Shown piece after piece: positions 19,734-28,430 of a DNA stretch of 64,000 nucleotides (positions are counted from its first letter, which is position 1; every line of letters begins with the position of its first letter). This DNA comes from Lachnospiraceae bacterium (lineage in GTDB: Bacteria > Bacillota > Clostridia > Lachnospirales > Lachnospiraceae). The notes beneath the pieces were generated by a model. That model was not told the DNA's origin. It worked only from the letters and a program-made list of their open reading frames with translations, and searched no databases. The DNA lies in NCBI GenBank assembly GCA_017446045.1, contig JAFSRP010000061.1, positions 124,001 through 188,000 on the forward strand, read 5' to 3'. A program made the position numbers and the translations under genes.

Positions 19734-20858
19734 ATGGATCGTCATTATGATTATCTCGTCGTTGGCGCGGGACTTTACGGCGGCGTCTTTGCGCAGCAGG
19801 CAAAAGCAGCGGGCCGGTCCGTCCTGGTGATCGACCGCCGGGATCATATTGCGGGCAATGTTTATACCGAAGATGTGGAGGGGATCCATGTCCATCGGTA
19901 CGGAGCCCATATATTTCATACCAACGACCGCAGAGTCTGGGATTATGTCAACCAATTTGCGGAGTTCAACCGTTTTACGAATTCTCCTGTAGCGAACTAT
20001 CATGGAGAGCTCTATTCCCTGCCCTTTAATATGTATACCTTCAACCGCATGTGGGGTGTGGTAACACCGGAGGAGGCTGCCGCAAAGATCGAAGAGCAGC
20101 GCAGGGAAGCCGGTATTACCGAGCCGCGGAATCTTGAGGAACAGGCGATCAGTCTGGTCGGTACGGATATTTATGAAAAGCTGATAAAGGGTTATACGGA
20201 GAAGCAGTGGGGGAGACCCTGCACAGAGCTGCCGGCGTTCATCATCAAACGTCTGCCGGTACGGCTGACCTTCGATAATAATTACTTCAATGCTCTGTTC
20301 CAGGGCATCCCGGTCGGCGGATATACACGTCTGGTGGAACGGATGCTGGATGGCATTGAAGTAAAGCTCGGGGTGGACTATCTGAATGCGCGCCGTGACT
20401 GGGACGGCGCGGCGGACCGTGTGGTCTACACAGGTCCGATCGATGCATACTTCGGCTACCGGCTCGGCTGTCTCGAGTACCGTTCGGTACGCTTTGAGAC
20501 AGAGCTTCTTGACATGCCCAATTTCCAGGGCAATGCCGCGGTCAACTATACGGACCGTGAGACACCCTGGACCCGTATCATCGAGCATAAGTGGTTCGAG
20601 TTCGGAAAGGATGAGACAGGCCGGGATCTTCCGAAAACCGTCATCAGCCGTGAGTACAGCTCTGAATGGAAGCCGGGCGACGAGCCTTACTATCCTGTCA
20701 ATGATGAGAAAAACGGTGCGTTGTACACGCAATATCGCGCGCTCGCGGATGAGGAGAAACATGTCATATTCGGCGGACGCCTTGGTTCCTATAAATACTA
20801 TGATATGGATCAGGTGATCGCCGCGGCACTGGATATGAGTGAAAAGGAACTGGCATGA
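19734..20858 (+). CDS. glf: UDP-galactopyranose mutase
   Basis: This FAD enzyme interconverts UDP-galactopyranose and UDP-galactofuranose for galactofuranose-containing surface glycans. The N terminus has the dinucleotide fold VVGAGLYGGVFA, followed by RYGAHIFHT and YEKLIKGYTEKQWGR, which are strongly conserved in Glf. Length (374 aa) is normal for bacterial Glf. A good AAGGAG site precedes the ATG. The stop overlaps the next start as ATGA, so translation is coupled with the aminotransferase gene. Confidence 0.95.
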   Translation: MDRHYDYLVVGAGLYGGVFAQQAKAAGRSVLVIDRRDHIAGNVYTEDVEGIHVHRYGAHIFHTNDRRVWDYVNQFAEFNRFTNSPVANYHGELYSLPFNMYTFNRMWGVVTPEEAAAKIEEQRREAGITEPRNLEEQAISLVGTDIYEKLIKGYTEKQWGRPCTELPAFIIKRLPVRLTFDNNYFNALFQGIPVGGYTRLVERMLDGIEVKLGVDYLNARRDWDGAADRVVYTGPIDAYFGYRLGCLEYRSVRFETELLDMPNFQGNAAVNYTDRETPWTRIIEHKWFEFGKDETGRDLPKTVISREYSSEWKPGDEPYYPVNDEKNGALYTQYRALADEEKHVIFGGRLGSYKYYDMDQVIAAALDMSEKELA

Positions 20859-22120
20859 GTATAAATGTGACCCGTTCTTCCATGCCGGATTTCGACGAGT
20901 ACTGTCGTGAGATCCGGGGACTTTGGGACAGCCACTGGCTTACCAACATGGGTGAAAAGCATATCGAGTTTGAAGCTGAACTCCGGAAATATCTCGGGGT
21001 CGATTTCCTGAACCTGTTTACCAACGGGCATCTTGCGCTGGAAGAAGTGATCGCCTCTTTCGGATTTCCGAAAGGCGGCGAGGTCATCACCACACCGTTT
21101 ACCTTTGTATCGACGACACATGCGATCGTGCGGAACGGCCTCACGCCCGTATTCTGTGATATAGATCCCTGTGATTTTACGATCGACGATACGAAGATCG
21201 AAGCCCTGATTACGGACCGGACCGTAGCGATCCTGCCGGTCCATGTCTACGGCAATCTTTGCCACATAGAGGAGATCGCCGGGATCGCAGCCCGCCATCC
21301 CGGCAATGCCGCAGCATTCTCAAAAGCAGCCGGTGTTCCGAAGGAGGTTTATGACGGGGATATCCGGGTGATCTATGACGCGGCGCATACCTTCGGAGTG
21401 CGGCGCAGGGAGATGTCTGCCGAGGAGGAGACGCTCTGGCGTTCTGCCTGTGACTACGGGGATGCGGCGATCCTGAGCTTCCATGCGACCAAGGTATTCA
21501 ACACCATTGAAGGCGGCGCGGCTGTGAGTCATGACAGCCGCCGCCGGGAAGTCCTGGACGATCTCAAGAACTTCGGCATACGCGATCCGGAGACCTGTGC
21601 CTGGATCGGGGGCAATGCCAAGATGTCCGAGTTCCAGGCGGCCATGGGCATCTGCAATCTCCGGCATATCGATGCAGAGATCGCAAAGCGTAAGGCAGTC
21701 TATGAGCATTACGCGGAAAGGCTGAAGGAAGCGGATGCGGCAGGAATGCTGCACTTATGGAGACCGCAGACGGATGTTATGCCAAACTACGCGTATCTTC
21801 CTGTTATATTCGAAAATAATACAGGAAGTGGGATGGACATAACCGCAGCAGAAAGTGACAATAAAGGCAGGGTTCGTGACCGTGTGTGGGAAGCGCTGAA
21901 GGCAGAAGGCATTACGGCACGCAAGTATTTCTGGCCGCTGACCTCGGACCTGCAGTGTTATGCATACCTGCGTAAAGACGCGGACGGCGGCAGCGATACG
22001 CCGACGGCGCGGGATATCGCAGGCAGAGTCCTGACGCTTCCCGTCTATGCGGATCTGTCCCCGGAGGATGTGGACCGGATCTGCGGTATCATTCTGGATA
22101 CGCTGCAGGGACACTTTTGA
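20855..22120 (+). CDS. DegT/DnrJ/EryC1-family sugar aminotransferase
   Basis: A PLP enzyme of the DegT/DnrJ/EryC1/StrS family (421 aa). Visible motifs are FTNGHLALE (cofactor phosphate region), the DAAHTFG aspartate that contacts PLP, and SFHATKVFNTIEGG, containing the Schiff-base lysine. Such enzymes transaminate nucleotide-linked ketosugars. A segment around residues 148-160 looks like an insertion before the DAAH motif. It is coupled to glf by a 4-nt overlap, which supports a role in making an amino sugar for the same surface glycan. The sugar substrate is not evident. Confidence 0.88.
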   Translation: MSINVTRSSMPDFDEYCREIRGLWDSHWLTNMGEKHIEFEAELRKYLGVDFLNLFTNGHLALEEVIASFGFPKGGEVITTPFTFVSTTHAIVRNGLTPVFCDIDPCDFTIDDTKIEALITDRTVAILPVHVYGNLCHIEEIAGIAARHPGNAAAFSKAAGVPKEVYDGDIRVIYDAAHTFGVRRREMSAEEETLWRSACDYGDAAILSFHATKVFNTIEGGAAVSHDSRRREVLDDLKNFGIRDPETCAWIGGNAKMSEFQAAMGICNLRHIDAEIAKRKAVYEHYAERLKEADAAGMLHLWRPQTDVMPNYAYLPVIFENNTGSGMDITAAESDNKGRVRDRVWEALKAEGITARKYFWPLTSDLQCYAYLRKDADGGSDTPTARDIAGRVLTLPVYADLSPEDVDRICGIILDTLQGHF

Positions 22121-22181
22121 TCAGTACATCATGCCGGCATGAGGCTGGCTATTATATCAGCAGCATATAAGGAGGAACAAA

Positions 22182-23219
22182 ATGAGACAGATCACACTTG
22201 GCAGTACCGGCATTACCGTACCGCAGAACGCGTTCGGCGCGCTGCCGATCCAGAGAGTCAGCAAGGAGGCGGCAGTTGCGCTCCTTCGCAGGGCATACGA
22301 AGGCGGAATGCGTTTCTTTGATACTGCACGCGCCTATTCGGACAGTGAGGAAAAGGTCGGCGAAGCCTTTGAAGGCATGCGCGACAAGGTCTTCATTTCT
22401 TCCAAGACCATGGCGAGGACTCCGGAAAAGTTCTGGAGCGACCTGGAGGAGAGCCTGCGTCTTCTGAAGACCGATCATCTGGACATTCATCAGTTCCATT
22501 GTGTGGATCAGTGCTATAAGCCGGGAGACGGTACCGGGATGTATGAGGCTATGCTGGAAGCGAAAGCACAGGGCAAGGTGCGTCATATCGGCATTACCGC
22601 ACACAAGATCGGCGTGGCGGAGGAGATCGTGGCGTCCGGTCTGTATGAGACACTGCAGTTCCCCTTCAGCTACCTTTCCGGCGATCGTGAAGTGGCGCTG
22701 GTAAAGGCTTGTAAGGATGCAAATATGGGCTTCATCTGCATGAAGGCCATTGCGGGCGGCCTGATCACCAATGCTAAGGCAGCAGCTGCCTATATCTATC
22801 AGTTTGACAACGCACTTCCGATCTGGGGCATCCAGAAGGAGGAAGAGCTGGATGAATGGCTTGCCCTCTTTGATGAGACACCTGCTATGGATGCGGAGAT
22901 CGAGGCATTCATTGCGAAGGAAAGAGAAGAGCTTTCCGGTGAGTTCTGCCGGGGCTGCGGATACTGCAAGCCCTGTACTGTTGATATCTCCATCAATGAC
23001 TGCGCACGCTGGTCCCTGATGGTCCGCCGCGCGCCATCGGATGTATGGCTCAATGAGGCTAACCAGGCAAAGATGCGGAAGATCGAAGACTGTATAGACT
23101 GCGGTATCTGCATGACCCGCTGTCCGTATGAGCTGCCGATCCCGACTCTGCTTCGGAAAAACTATGAGGATTTCCAGAACATCATTTCGGGAAAGACTAA
23201 ACTTTGGAACTATAACTAA
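22182..23219 (+). CDS. Aldo/keto reductase with C-terminal [4Fe-4S] ferredoxin domain
   Basis: Residues 1-260 are an aldo/keto reductase barrel with the catalytic set visible: FDTARAYSDSE (Asp, Tyr), ISSKT (Lys) and HQFHCVD (His). The last ~80 residues carry CRGCGYCKPC and then CIDCGICMTRCPY, the latter a classical 4Fe-4S binding motif. This fused architecture is common in anaerobes and suggests electron transfer between an iron-sulphur cluster and a carbonyl/alcohol substrate. AGGAGG precedes the ATG. It sits 60 bp after the aminotransferase and 5 bp before the DUF2142 gene, so it may modify a sugar or lipid precursor, but this is inferred from position only. Confidence 0.9.
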   Translation: MRQITLGSTGITVPQNAFGALPIQRVSKEAAVALLRRAYEGGMRFFDTARAYSDSEEKVGEAFEGMRDKVFISSKTMARTPEKFWSDLEESLRLLKTDHLDIHQFHCVDQCYKPGDGTGMYEAMLEAKAQGKVRHIGITAHKIGVAEEIVASGLYETLQFPFSYLSGDREVALVKACKDANMGFICMKAIAGGLITNAKAAAAYIYQFDNALPIWGIQKEEELDEWLALFDETPAMDAEIEAFIAKEREELSGEFCRGCGYCKPCTVDISINDCARWSLMVRRAPSDVWLNEANQAKMRKIEDCIDCGICMTRCPYELPIPTLLRKNYEDFQNIISGKTKLWNYN

Positions 23220-23224
23220 GGTAA

Positions 23225-25348
23225 ATGCAGGCAGACACAAGCCGAAATAAGATCATCAGACTGATCCGGGACCTCGCGGGGGCGATCCTCGCGGGGCTCC
23301 TTTTGGTGCTGTTTGTTAACCGGGGCGTGCTGATGCATGCCAATGACGGGATCGGCAGGAGCCTGTGGATAGCTGACTCCGGCAATTCTACGACAGTCGT
23401 CAGTCACGACGGGTCTGTCCATCTGAGTCTGGATGCGTTCGAGACCGGCACATACACCGGACGACTGTCATTCGAACTCGAAAACTTCACAGAAAAACCT
23501 CTGAGCCTGGGCATCCGTGTAAGTTCCCTTCGCAATGCGAGCCATCTTACAGAGTATGAGTATACAGATTTTCAGCCGTTGTATCTGGGAAATGAAGTCC
23601 TTACGGTAGACCGGGAACATGTAGTGGCGGTTGATATTTATCCCGTGCAGGAGGAAGAAGCAGCGGAAGAAGGGAAAGAGACTGCCGGGATGGATGATAA
23701 AGGCTCTCCGGACAGGGGAGTTGTTTCTGATCCTGTCTTCCGGATCGGGGAGATCCGCATCGACAATCGTTTCCAATGGGATCCGTATGTGCTTCTTTTC
23801 GGCTTTCTGAGCGCATTTGCTCTGCTTTTGCTGATCGATCACCGTGCTTATTTTCAAAAGCGTCCGGCGGCAGCTTTCTGTCTGATCGCGCTGACGATGG
23901 GCTTTTCCATGGTGACAGGACTTCCGCGCAACAAGATCGGTTATGATGAAGAAACACACCTGCAGGCAGTCATGGATCTCGCAAGTTTTCCATCCGGGGA
24001 ACTGCATGTGTCGGATGCCCTGCTGAATCAGCTGCTGATCACGGAATACAACCATCCGGACGCGCAGCCGGGCAATTATCCGGAAATGGCCGAATGGGAC
24101 GCCCGGCTTGGAGCATTGGCGGATTACCGGCTGGGAGAGCATACCCCGGATTTTTATACCCTGCCCAACCGCGTTCCGGCTTATCTCCCGATGGCGGCTG
24201 CCATGAAGCTGGGCAAGGGACTCCATCTGTCATGGCCGGAACTGCTGACGGTCACACGGGCGGCAAATCTGCTGATGTACACGGCAGTCATGACGCTGGC
24301 GGTCTGGCTGGCTCCGGCGGGGCAGTGGCTGATGATGCTGATCGGCCTTTTTCCTGTCAGTCTCTTTCTTGCCTGTACGGTGAGCTATGATCCGTTCGTC
24401 ACAGCATTTCTGTTCCTGGGCTATGCCTGCCTGATGCGCGGAAGACGCTGGAGCGCAGCCGCGCTTGCCTGTTTCTTCCTGGGATGCCTTCCCAAGGCTG
24501 TATATGCCCCCGTGGCGCTGCTGCCGCTGATCTGGCTGAATCAAAAGCATGTTACGGCTCCGTCCGCTGCCGCACGGGACGGCAAAGCTGCAGGTCAGGG
24601 CCCTGATAAGGGCGCACTCGCGGACTTTCTTCATCCGGGTACGGCCGACTGGCTCCTCCTGTTTGGCTGCGGCCTTTGCTTTGTCCTGCTGGCAGGGACC
24701 TTTATCTTGCCGACGCTCGTTTCTCCGGCAGAAGCGGGAGATGTCAGGGGCGGCGCGACCTCGGAAGTATCCCAGGTCGGCTTTATCCTGGGAAATCCTC
24801 TGCGCTATGCAGCCATTCTGCTCAGGCAGATCATCCTGTGGGTCCCGCAATGCTGGTTCGGTGCCGACTGTACGACGCACATGGGACATATCGTCAACGG
24901 ATATACAAGGTTCAAGGGGTATTATCCTGTTTATCTGTTCCTGCTTGCGGGAACCGTGATCGCAAGCTGGCGCGGCGGACGCAGGATCCTTGTAAAAAAT
25001 ACAGGACCGGCAGCCCGCAAAGATGAGATCACGATCAATGTGGATGCACTGCACCTCCCTGCCAGGATATGGACTTTCATGATGGTGGGAGCGGCATCCG
25101 TCCTGATCTGGACTTCTATGTATGTTGCGTTTACCGAGCCGGGAGCATCGGAGATCGCGGGCGTGCAGGGGCGGTATTTCCTGCCGCTGATGTTCCCTCT
25201 GTATATGGTCCTCAGCGGACCCGTGCCCAGCCGGGATGCTTCACTTGAAACAAGACCGCGGTTGTGGTATTATCTACTGGAATTGGCGGGACTTATAGTC
25301 CTGTCCCTGACCGTCTGGACGACGGTCATCAGCCGTTTCTGCCTGTGA
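23225..25348 (+). CDS. Multi-pass membrane protein, DUF2142-like (putative glycan assembly)
   Basis: The 707-aa protein has one N-terminal membrane helix, an extracytoplasmic region of about 170 residues, then about ten hydrophobic segments. The motif NKIGYDEETHLQAV after the second helix is typical of DUF2142 membrane proteins, which resemble GT-C glycosyltransferases with an acidic catalytic motif after an early helix. The likely role is transfer or assembly of lipid-linked sugars at the outer face of the membrane. Its ribosome site is weak (GG 5-6 nt before the ATG), and it begins 5 bp after the preceding stop. This suggests coupling to the aldo/keto reductase gene. Confidence 0.75.
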   Translation: MQADTSRNKIIRLIRDLAGAILAGLLLVLFVNRGVLMHANDGIGRSLWIADSGNSTTVVSHDGSVHLSLDAFETGTYTGRLSFELENFTEKPLSLGIRVSSLRNASHLTEYEYTDFQPLYLGNEVLTVDREHVVAVDIYPVQEEEAAEEGKETAGMDDKGSPDRGVVSDPVFRIGEIRIDNRFQWDPYVLLFGFLSAFALLLLIDHRAYFQKRPAAAFCLIALTMGFSMVTGLPRNKIGYDEETHLQAVMDLASFPSGELHVSDALLNQLLITEYNHPDAQPGNYPEMAEWDARLGALADYRLGEHTPDFYTLPNRVPAYLPMAAAMKLGKGLHLSWPELLTVTRAANLLMYTAVMTLAVWLAPAGQWLMMLIGLFPVSLFLACTVSYDPFVTAFLFLGYACLMRGRRWSAAALACFFLGCLPKAVYAPVALLPLIWLNQKHVTAPSAAARDGKAAGQGPDKGALADFLHPGTADWLLLFGCGLCFVLLAGTFILPTLVSPAEAGDVRGGATSEVSQVGFILGNPLRYAAILLRQIILWVPQCWFGADCTTHMGHIVNGYTRFKGYYPVYLFLLAGTVIASWRGGRRILVKNTGPAARKDEITINVDALHLPARIWTFMMVGAASVLIWTSMYVAFTEPGASEIAGVQGRYFLPLMFPLYMVLSGPVPSRDASLETRPRLWYYLLELAGLIVLSLTVWTTVISRFCL

Positions 25349-25402
25349 CGCGGGCAGCTGCCGGCTCTGACAATATATCGATATCGATCAGGAGTTTGAC
25401 GA

Positions 25403-25975
25403 ATGGGTCAGATCAAAGTGACAAAGTGTGAAAAGAACGGCCGCGTGATTGAGGGGCTGTATATTATAGAGCCCACCGTGCATACCGATGCCCGGGGGTA
25501 TTTTGTGGAAACTTATAATAAACGGGATTTTGAGGAAGCCGGACTCACCATGGAGTTCGTCCAGGACAATCAGTCCTGTTCCGTTCGCGGTGTTCTGCGC
25601 GGGCTGCATTACCAGAAGCAGTTCCCGCAGGGCAAGCTGGTCCGGGCACTGAAGGGACGCGTGTTTGACGTAGCGGTCGATCTCCGCACGCACTCCGAGA
25701 CCTACGGCATGTGGTTTGGCGTAGAGCTGACCGAGGACAACAAAAAGCAGTTTTACATCTCCGAAGGCTTCGCTCACGGATTCCTGGTCCTGAGCGATAT
25801 TGCCGAATTCGCATACAAATGTACGGATTTCTACCATCCCGGTGACGAAGGCGGTCTCATATGGAACGATCCCGAGATCGGAGTGGAGTGGCCGGTTGAA
25901 GAAGGTATGGAGCTGCTTCTTTCAGAAAAGGATACGAAATGGGACGGCCTTTCCGGGACGTTTAAATTTCAGTAA
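25403..25975 (+). CDS. rfbC: dTDP-4-dehydrorhamnose 3,5-epimerase
   Basis: A cupin-fold epimerase of 190 aa that converts dTDP-4-keto-6-deoxyglucose to the L-rhamnose configuration. Family motifs are HTDARGYFVETY, VQDNQSCSVRGVLRGLHYQ (catalytic His), GKLVRALKGRVFDVAVDLR, and FAHGFLVLSD. AGGAG lies upstream of the ATG. The other dTDP-rhamnose genes (rfbA, rfbB, rfbD) are not in this window, so they must be elsewhere if the pathway is complete. Confidence 0.95.
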   Translation: MGQIKVTKCEKNGRVIEGLYIIEPTVHTDARGYFVETYNKRDFEEAGLTMEFVQDNQSCSVRGVLRGLHYQKQFPQGKLVRALKGRVFDVAVDLRTHSETYGMWFGVELTEDNKKQFYISEGFAHGFLVLSDIAEFAYKCTDFYHPGDEGGLIWNDPEIGVEWPVEEGMELLLSEKDTKWDGLSGTFKFQ

Positions 25976-25983
25976 CTGTTTCT

Positions 25984-26796
25984 ATGCATCTTTTAAGACA
26001 GTTTGTACATGAACTGAAAGATAAGCGGAAAATGATCGCAGACCTGGCGGGGTCCGATTTCAGGAAACGTTTCGCCGGGTCTTATTTTGGTGTGGTTTGG
26101 ATGTTCGTCAATCCGGTCGTGACCGTGCTGATCTTTTTCTTTATTTTCCAGCTTGGAATGAAATCGGTCCCCCCGGTCCCGGATACCCCTTATGTGATCT
26201 GGCTTATCCCGGGACTTGTACCCTGGTTTTTCTTCAATGAGTCGGTCTCCGGCATCACAAACTCCCTGCATGAGTACCATTACCTTGTGAAAAAAGTAGT
26301 ATTTCCGGTGGAACTGCTGCCGGTCATCAAGGTCTGCTCCTGTGCCCTGGTGCATGCCTGCTTCCTGGTCATCATGTTTGTGGTCTTTCTGATCGGCGGA
26401 AACATGCCGCTCGTCACATGGATCCAGGTCCTGTATTACAGCCTGGCGACATTGATCCTGGCGCTCGGGATCGGCTTCCTGACTTCTTCGGTCAATGTCT
26501 TTTTCAAAGACATGACGCAGATCGTAGCGATCTGCCTGCAGTTTGGCATGTGGCTTGCGCCTATCATGTACTGGGATGGCATGTTTACCGCGGAACGTCC
26601 CTGGATGGCGCCGCTTTTCAAGATCAACCCGGTCTACTATATCGTGACCGGCTACAGGGATTCCATGCTCACCGGCAACTGGTTCTGGGAGCGTCCCCTG
26701 AATACCCTCTATTTTTGGGCGGTGACCGCAGCGATCTTCTATATCGGACTGAAGATCTTTACAAAACTGCGTCCGCATTTTTCAGATGTACTGTAA
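25984..26796 (+). CDS. ABC-2 type polysaccharide export permease (Wzm/TagG-like)
   Basis: The 270-aa protein has six hydrophobic segments and family motifs seen in O-antigen/teichoic-acid export permeases: an N-terminal amphipathic helix leading into DLAGSDFRKRFAGSYFGVVWMFVNPVV, then YFLVKK-like YHYLVKKVVFPVELLPV, and INPVYYIVTGYR near the C terminus. It would form the membrane channel that flips an undecaprenyl-linked glycan. The partner ATPase (Wzt/TagH) is not next to it; plsC follows 10 bp later instead. There is little Shine-Dalgarno sequence before the ATG, which starts 9 bp after rfbC. Confidence 0.88.
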   Translation: MHLLRQFVHELKDKRKMIADLAGSDFRKRFAGSYFGVVWMFVNPVVTVLIFFFIFQLGMKSVPPVPDTPYVIWLIPGLVPWFFFNESVSGITNSLHEYHYLVKKVVFPVELLPVIKVCSCALVHACFLVIMFVVFLIGGNMPLVTWIQVLYYSLATLILALGIGFLTSSVNVFFKDMTQIVAICLQFGMWLAPIMYWDGMFTAERPWMAPLFKINPVYYIVTGYRDSMLTGNWFWERPLNTLYFWAVTAAIFYIGLKIFTKLRPHFSDVL

Positions 26797-26805
26797 GGAG
26801 AAAAC

Positions 26806-27552
26806 ATGATCCGTGCGATCTTAGTTGTATTTTTCTTTTTTTGCTTTTTTTTCTTTGGCATTCCGGTCGTTGCCGTATTATTCATTATCCGGCATTTTAA
26901 CAAACAGGCGGAGCTGAATGCGACCCTGAAGATCATTCAGGCTTTTCTCCGCTTTGAGCTTTGGGTCTCCGGCACAAAGGTGCATGTAGACGGGCTGGAC
27001 AACATCCCGGACGACGAGCCCTGCCTCTTTGTCGGCAACCATCAGTCCCTCTATGATGTTCTCTGCACCTATGTCTGGATGAAGCGGCCCACAGGCTTTA
27101 TTGCCAAAAAATCGATTGCGAAAGTTCCGGTCATGGGGTGGTGGATGATCCTGATGAACTGCCTGTTCCTTGACAGGGACAATGTCAAGCAGGGCCTGCA
27201 GACCATACTGACGGCGATCGAGTACGTAAAGGAGGGAAGCTCCATATTCATCTATCCGGAGGGCACCCGCAACAAGGGAGAAGATAAGACGGAACTGGGA
27301 GACTTCAAGGAAGGAAGCCTCAAGATCGCCCAGAGGACGAACTGCCCGGTCGTCCCGACAGCCATCAGCGGGACGGCGGATATTTTTGAAAACCACAAGC
27401 CTTTTGTGCGGCCGGCTGAAGTAACTGTTCATTTTCTGCCGCCGTTTTACATTAAAGACCTCGAAGGGGATGACCGCAAGAAGCCGGCAGCCTATACACG
27501 AAAACTCATCATGCAGGAGCTTCGCGGAGAAAAGTCGTCAGAAATCCGTTGA
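26806..27552 (+). CDS. plsC: 1-acyl-sn-glycerol-3-phosphate acyltransferase
   Basis: This membrane-bound acyltransferase makes phosphatidic acid from lysophosphatidic acid. It has an N-terminal hydrophobic anchor rich in Phe, the catalytic NHQSLYD (HX4D) motif, GFIAKKSIAKVPVMGWW, and YPEGTRNKGE. Length (248 aa) is normal for PlsC. AGGAG precedes the ATG. It is the last gene of the glycan/envelope cluster before a new promoter. Confidence 0.92.
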   Translation: MIRAILVVFFFFCFFFFGIPVVAVLFIIRHFNKQAELNATLKIIQAFLRFELWVSGTKVHVDGLDNIPDDEPCLFVGNHQSLYDVLCTYVWMKRPTGFIAKKSIAKVPVMGWWMILMNCLFLDRDNVKQGLQTILTAIEYVKEGSSIFIYPEGTRNKGEDKTELGDFKEGSLKIAQRTNCPVVPTAISGTADIFENHKPFVRPAEVTVHFLPPFYIKDLEGDDRKKPAAYTRKLIMQELRGEKSSEIR

Positions 27553-27605
27553 TGAAAATTTCGTGAAACTTCAAGAATTTTCAATATATTCCCCGGGTTT
27601 TACGA

Positions 27606-27611
27606 TATAAT
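27606..27611 (+). promoter_or_regulatory. -10 element of the two-component operon
   Basis: A consensus TATAAT lies about 90 bp upstream of the regulator start in the first gap after plsC. No good -35 is visible at 17 bp. An inverted repeat GAAAATT/AATTTTC (27554-27582) covers the -35 region and could be an operator. Confidence 0.4.
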
Positions 27612-27698
27612 GAACATAAGTTGAAATGACGTCGCGGGAGGTTTTCCCGCCGACACATTTCCGGTCCCCATACGATATCCCGTGAAAGGAGAATGCAC

Positions 27699-28403
27699 AT
27701 GCCGGACATCAACATCCTTGTCGTAGATGATGAAAATGAAATTGCCGATCTGGTAGAGATCTACCTGGTTTCTGACGGTTATACTGTACACAAGGCGTCC
27801 AATGCTGAGGAAGGCCTGCGGATCATCGAGGAAGAGGAGATCCATCTGGTGCTCCTTGACATCATGATGCCTGGGATGGACGGCATCCAGATGTGCAAGA
27901 AGATCCGTGAGACATCCAATGTCCCGATCATCATGCTGTCCGCGAAGGGAGCGGACCTTGATAAGATCATGGGATTAGGCGTCGGTGCCGATGACTATGT
28001 CACGAAGCCGTTCAATCCGCTTGAGCTGACCGCCAGGGTGAAGTCACAGCTTCGCCGTTACACCCAGCTGAATCCCAACAACCAGGCGGCGGCAGCTGAG
28101 AACAGTGAGATCCATATTCGCGGACTCACGATCAACAGGGACAACCATAAGGTGACCATCGACGGCGAAGAGATCAAGCTGACGCCGATCGAGTTCGATA
28201 TCCTCTATCTTCTGAGCTCCAACCCGGGCAAGGTCTTTTCCACGGATGAGATCTTCGAGAAGGTCTGGAACGAGAAGGTCTATGAGGCCAACAATACCGT
28301 AATGGTGCACATCCGCCGCCTGCGCGGCAAGATGAAGGAGGACCAGCGTCAGGACAAGATCATTTCCACTGTCTGGGGCGTGGGTTACAAGATCGAGAAA
28401 TAA
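27699..28403 (+). CDS. OmpR/PhoB-family response regulator (VanR-like)
   Basis: The receiver domain (residues 1-120) has the acidic pair D10-D11, phosphoacceptor D54 in VLLDIMMPG, and the conserved Lys in TKPF. The C-terminal ~100 residues are a winged-helix DNA-binding domain ending in STVWGVGYKIEK. AAGGAG sits 7 nt upstream of the ATG at 27699, whereas it is only 1 nt from the in-frame ATG at 27693, so 27699 is the better start (234 aa). A histidine kinase, membrane protein and ABC transporter follow in the same direction, which suggests the regulator controls them in response to envelope stress or a cell-wall-active compound. Confidence 0.93.
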   Translation: MPDINILVVDDENEIADLVEIYLVSDGYTVHKASNAEEGLRIIEEEEIHLVLLDIMMPGMDGIQMCKKIRETSNVPIIMLSAKGADLDKIMGLGVGADDYVTKPFNPLELTARVKSQLRRYTQLNPNNQAAAAENSEIHIRGLTINRDNHKVTIDGEEIKLTPIEFDILYLLSSNPGKVFSTDEIFEKVWNEKVYEANNTVMVHIRRLRGKMKEDQRQDKIISTVWGVGYKIEK

Positions 28404-28430
28404 GTGTAACCGTATCGGAACAAGTCCAGG

